Below, one piece after another: positions 61,202-64,000 of a stretch of 64,000 nucleotides of DNA. The translations under genes were made by a program, and so were the position numbers. Origin of the DNA: Pleodorina starrii (lineage: Eukaryota > Chlorophyta > Chlorophyceae > Chlamydomonadales > Volvocaceae); contig BRXU01000011.1 of assembly GCA_030267565.1 (NCBI GenBank), positions 1,416,501-1,480,500 of the forward strand, written 5' to 3'. The notes beneath the pieces were generated by a model that was not told the DNA's origin, did not search any database, and was given only the letters and a program-made list of their open reading frames with translations. The number at the start of each line of letters is the position of its first letter. The stretch's first letter is position 1.

Positions 61202-61963
61202 CGGGTAGGTTGCCCTATTATGGGCCGTCCGAGCGTTGCAACCGTCTCTAATATTGGTAGACGTACTCGACAAATGCCCAAAATATTACGGAAGGTTCTT
61301 ACATATGTACTGGACATATCCCAAACCGTTCAGCTGCAAATGGGCATGGTAGCACGCTGTCAGGTAAGGAACGCGGCGAGGGGTATGTTCGCCCTTGCGC
61401 TCGGCAGTTGTCCCTATTATGGACGCGAGTGCAGAACAGTACGGAAACACCGCCAAAACGTCGTGCGCAACCTGCCAAGGTTCTATAACTACCCCATTGT
61501 AACTCACACTCAGCCTGCAACGCATACTTGAACATTATAGCGTTGGTTATCCTGCCTGCGCAATCCAACGTTCCCCATCACCCCATGGGTCTCACCGTGC
61601 ACTCGTCAACGCCGGGTCGGGTGTCAGGAATTTTATTTGCTTGTCCGGAAGTGCTTCTAGTCTGAACCATCTAACTTATGCTATCGAATACTATCAAAGT
61701 CACTTTGTAAAATTAAGATAGCTCTCTACGGCCCCGTAGTCGCTCCCGCCCTTTGCATTTGCAACGGCACAAAACCTCCGAGCAGACTGAAATGTCACAA
61801 ACTGAGATTGGACGGCATACATGTGTCGTTAAAAAATACTTGCATGTAGACTGTACATTTGTACGCTTGTCTTATTTTTCCTGAGATTTATGCTTGCATG
61901 GTTGCGGCAGGAAAAAATGTTCGTCCATAATAGGTACGTGTCCATAATAGGGCAACCTACCCG
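61202..61963. mobile_element. MITE-like element with 22-bp terminal inverted repeats
   Basis: The first 22 bases (61202-61223, beginning CGGGTAGGTTGCCC) and the last 22 (61942-61963) are exact reverse complements, and TA flanks both ends (61200-61201 and 61964-61965). The motif CCCTATTATGG or a close variant recurs inside near 61423 and 61930. No transposase is present. A TA duplication suggests Tc1/mariner-type mobilisation. Confidence 0.8.
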
Positions 61964-61965
61964 TA

Positions 61966-62322
61966 TTTGCACGGCACTACCCTTTGGGCTTCCTTGACGC
62001 GTTGATCCCTTCAGTGCACTTTGCATGCATTTTCCAAAAACTATAATATTTACAATTATTTATAATCCAATCACAGGTGTCGGTTCAGGAATTCCGAGCT
62101 TTTGAACACAGCGCGTGACAAATATGACGGCTGGCTCATGACAGAGCTGAAGGGGCAGAGCTGAAGGGCATCGCTGTCCACCGAGGTCCTCGACCATCAG
62201 AAATCAGTATCATGGTCCTTCACCTGCCATAAGTCCAAGCCGCTGCTTTTTCGATGTACTGCTTTGATGGCGCTAGCAAGCAGCTGATGCCACACGCTCC
62301 TGCTTTCCTTTGCGTTTCTTAG
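61966..62322. other. Upstream of the Gln-rich gene, no exon resolved
   Basis: The coding frame of the next gene is closed by TGA at 62265 and TAG at 62274. A first exon may lie here, but none is supported. Confidence 0.4.
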
Positions 62323-63518
62323 GCGTCATCACAACGAGCGAAATTATCGCTCTTTTAGCTCGTGCTCGTGCTCGCTCCCTTGAGCATCTGTCAATGCAGA
62401 GCTTGCCATCTCCACGACAGTCCGTCGGCACCGGAAGCTTCCAGCTGCCAGCGCCATTCAGCGAGCCACCAACTGAGGCACAAACTCGGCTGCTGCTGCG
62501 GCCAGATGTGCTCAAGGCAGAGCTGCCGGCGCCCCTCCCAAACGCAGCGAGCCCCTCAGTCGCCTCGACGTCCCTCATCAAGTCGCGCGTCACCCTCACC
62601 GCCGATCCTTCCACCTCCGCCAACCGCGGCGGCGGCGGCGGCGGCGGCGGCCGCAGCATCACCGGAGCCGCTGTAAGCGACATGATCGGCGCCGAAGGCG
62701 ACACAGGAAACCAGATCCAACCCACCGCGGTCCGCGCGATTCGGCTCCATCCCGTACTCCTGGAGCGCCTCCATTTGCGACCGCCCCGTGCCTTCTCCGA
62801 CGGCGGAGGGGCGACGCCGCAGCCCCCGATGACGGCCGTTGTCCTGGGGCCTGGAGGCGCGCTGGTCACCTTGGCGCCGGTGTCTTTGGAGGCCCAGCAA
62901 TGGGCGGAGGAGCAGCTGCGCGAGCGGACCCGGACAGCCACCGGCGCCGCCGCCGCCATCACCACCGCTGGCCCATCCGAAGCCGTAATCGTGAAGCAGG
63001 AACCTCGGGAAGGCGGCCTTGGAGCTGGGGCGGCGGCGGAAGCGGAAGCGGTGACGCAGACCAGCGGTGGAGTCGGTTGGCAGGGGCAGCCTCCGCCGCC
63101 GCAGCTGCGGCTGCGGCTGCAGCTGCCGCCGGAGCAGCTACCAAAGGCCGAAGTTCCGGAGCTGCAGCAAGTCTGCCAGCGCAGACTCACAGACAGCCAG
63201 CAGCAGCAGCAGCAGCCACAGCAGCAGCAGCGCTACCAAATACAAGCAGAGCTACGGCAGCAGCAACGGCAGCAGCAGCCACCCCATTCCCATCATCAAC
63301 AGCAGCAGCAGAAGCAGCAGAAGCAGAAGCAGAAGCAGCAGAAGCAGCAGAAGCAGCAGAAGCGGCAGCGAACATACGACCAGCCGCTGCATCAGGTCGA
63401 ATCCCAGCATCGGCAGCTTCAGCAGCAATGTCGGCAACAGCAACAGCCCAGCGACCAAGTGCAGGCAGACACAGGGTACCCGACGCCGCCGCTGCAGCAG
63501 CAGCAGCAGCAGCCGCAG

Positions 63519-63576
<58 letters not shown>

Positions 63577-64000
63577 GGCAGCAGCCTCCGCCGCAGCCGC
63601 TGCAGCAGAGGCAGCCGCAGACGCAGCCACAGCAGCAGCCGCAGCCGCAGCAGCCTCCGCCGCAGTCGCCGCAACCGCAGCTGAAGCTGCATCGGGCTGC
63701 TGCGGAGCCGGGGCAGCCAGGCATGGCACCATGGGCGCAGAAGCCAGCATTCCCAAACCGGGTGACGACGGGGCTGCCCCAGCGGGCCAAACAGCGATCG
63801 TCGCATGTACCCATGGCATCACCGCCGCCACCCCCGTCACTGTCCATGCCGCCGCCGCAGTCACTGCCAATGCCGCCGCCGCCGCCGCCGCAGTTGCCGC
63901 CAAGGCCGCCGCCACTGCAACCGCTGCAGATGTCGCCATCGCTGCCGCCGCCGCGGAATGCAGTGGGCATACAGGCGTCCCACCTGTCGCCCGAAAGCGA
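62323..64000 (+). CDS. Gln/Pro-rich protein, N-terminal part, runs off the window
   Basis: An open frame begins after a strong acceptor (TTTCTTAG at 62322) or at the in-frame ATG at 62394, and stays open to the window end, about 535 codons. Early parts are Ser/Pro-rich with a poly-Gly run near 62620-62650. A segment VIVKQEPREGG near 62985 contains a psi-K-x-E sumoylation consensus. From about 63190 the protein is dominated by poly-Gln with Lys, Pro and His interruptions, then poly-Pro. Such composition is common in transcriptional co-regulators, but no domain is visible and function is not assigned. The plus frame is preferred over the minus poly-Ala frame because only it gives a continuous, varied protein. 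Confidence 0.55.
63195..63582. repeat. Coding CAG-rich repeat
   Basis: Imperfect (CAG)n interspersed with AAG, CGG and CCG codons, longest pure run around 63520-63570. It encodes poly-Gln in the plus-strand frame and may be length-variable. Confidence 0.9.

Noticed and set aside
63187..64000. Minus-strand poly-Ala/poly-Leu frames opposite the CAG tract
   Set aside because: These are shadows of the (CAG)n repeat; the plus-strand frame extends coherently upstream through non-repetitive sequence.

Overview
The window is nuclear DNA of a green alga, most likely a volvocine chlorophyte (Chlamydomonas/Gonium/Volvox group). The evidence is GC-rich, intron-dense genes with short GT-AG introns, the 135-residue algal form of histone H3, a divergent H3-H4 pair whose genes end in histone stem-loops, TGTAA polyadenylation signals, (TTTTAGGG)n telomere-type repeats inside introns, and runs of simple repeats. 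No species is assigned. All exon models were read by eye from splice sites and reading frame. Exon lengths were checked for phase, but no transcript data were available.

Layout. 0.6-1.7 kb: histone H3 (-) and H4 (+) share a 280-bp promoter. 4.3-18.7 kb (-): a gene of about 20 exons for a STAND receptor-like protein of roughly 2,400 residues. It has a low-complexity N-terminus, a TIR-like module, a NACHT P-loop ATPase and at least 12 WD40 repeats. Its introns hold large satellites. 20.5-24.8 kb (+): a TIPIN/Csm3/Swi3 replication-fork protection protein with an unusual acidic and Ala-rich tail. 26.2-27.5 kb (-): TFIIE beta. 30.0-37.4 kb (-): a 15-exon gene with a plastid-like leader that fuses a degenerate sigma-54-activator AAA+ domain to a membrane polyferredoxin of the NapH/NosR/CcoG type. 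38.7 to about 44 kb (-): a PLAC8-like cysteine-rich membrane protein with a very long Ser/Ala/Gly-rich tail; its 5' end is unresolved. 45.0-52.0 kb (-): the exosome exonuclease RRP6 in 12 exons. 53.8-55.0 kb (+): HAT/TPR-repeat exons, possibly a fragment. 57.7-60.0 kb: a young LTR retrotransposon derivative carrying an integrase-chromodomain ORF and an internal inversion. 61.2-62.0 kb: a TA-flanked MITE-like element. 62.3 kb to the window end (+): the start of a Gln/Pro-rich protein that runs off the edge.

Most genes are housekeeping: chromatin, fork protection, transcription initiation and RNA decay. The two most unusual loci are the TIR-like/NACHT/WD40 gene, which has the architecture of an innate-immunity or programmed-death receptor, and the sigma-54-like AAA+/polyferredoxin fusion, whose ATPase signature residues have been lost. 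At the DNA level, three introns carry copies of one short repeat, and a 12-bp palindrome recurs far more often than base composition predicts.
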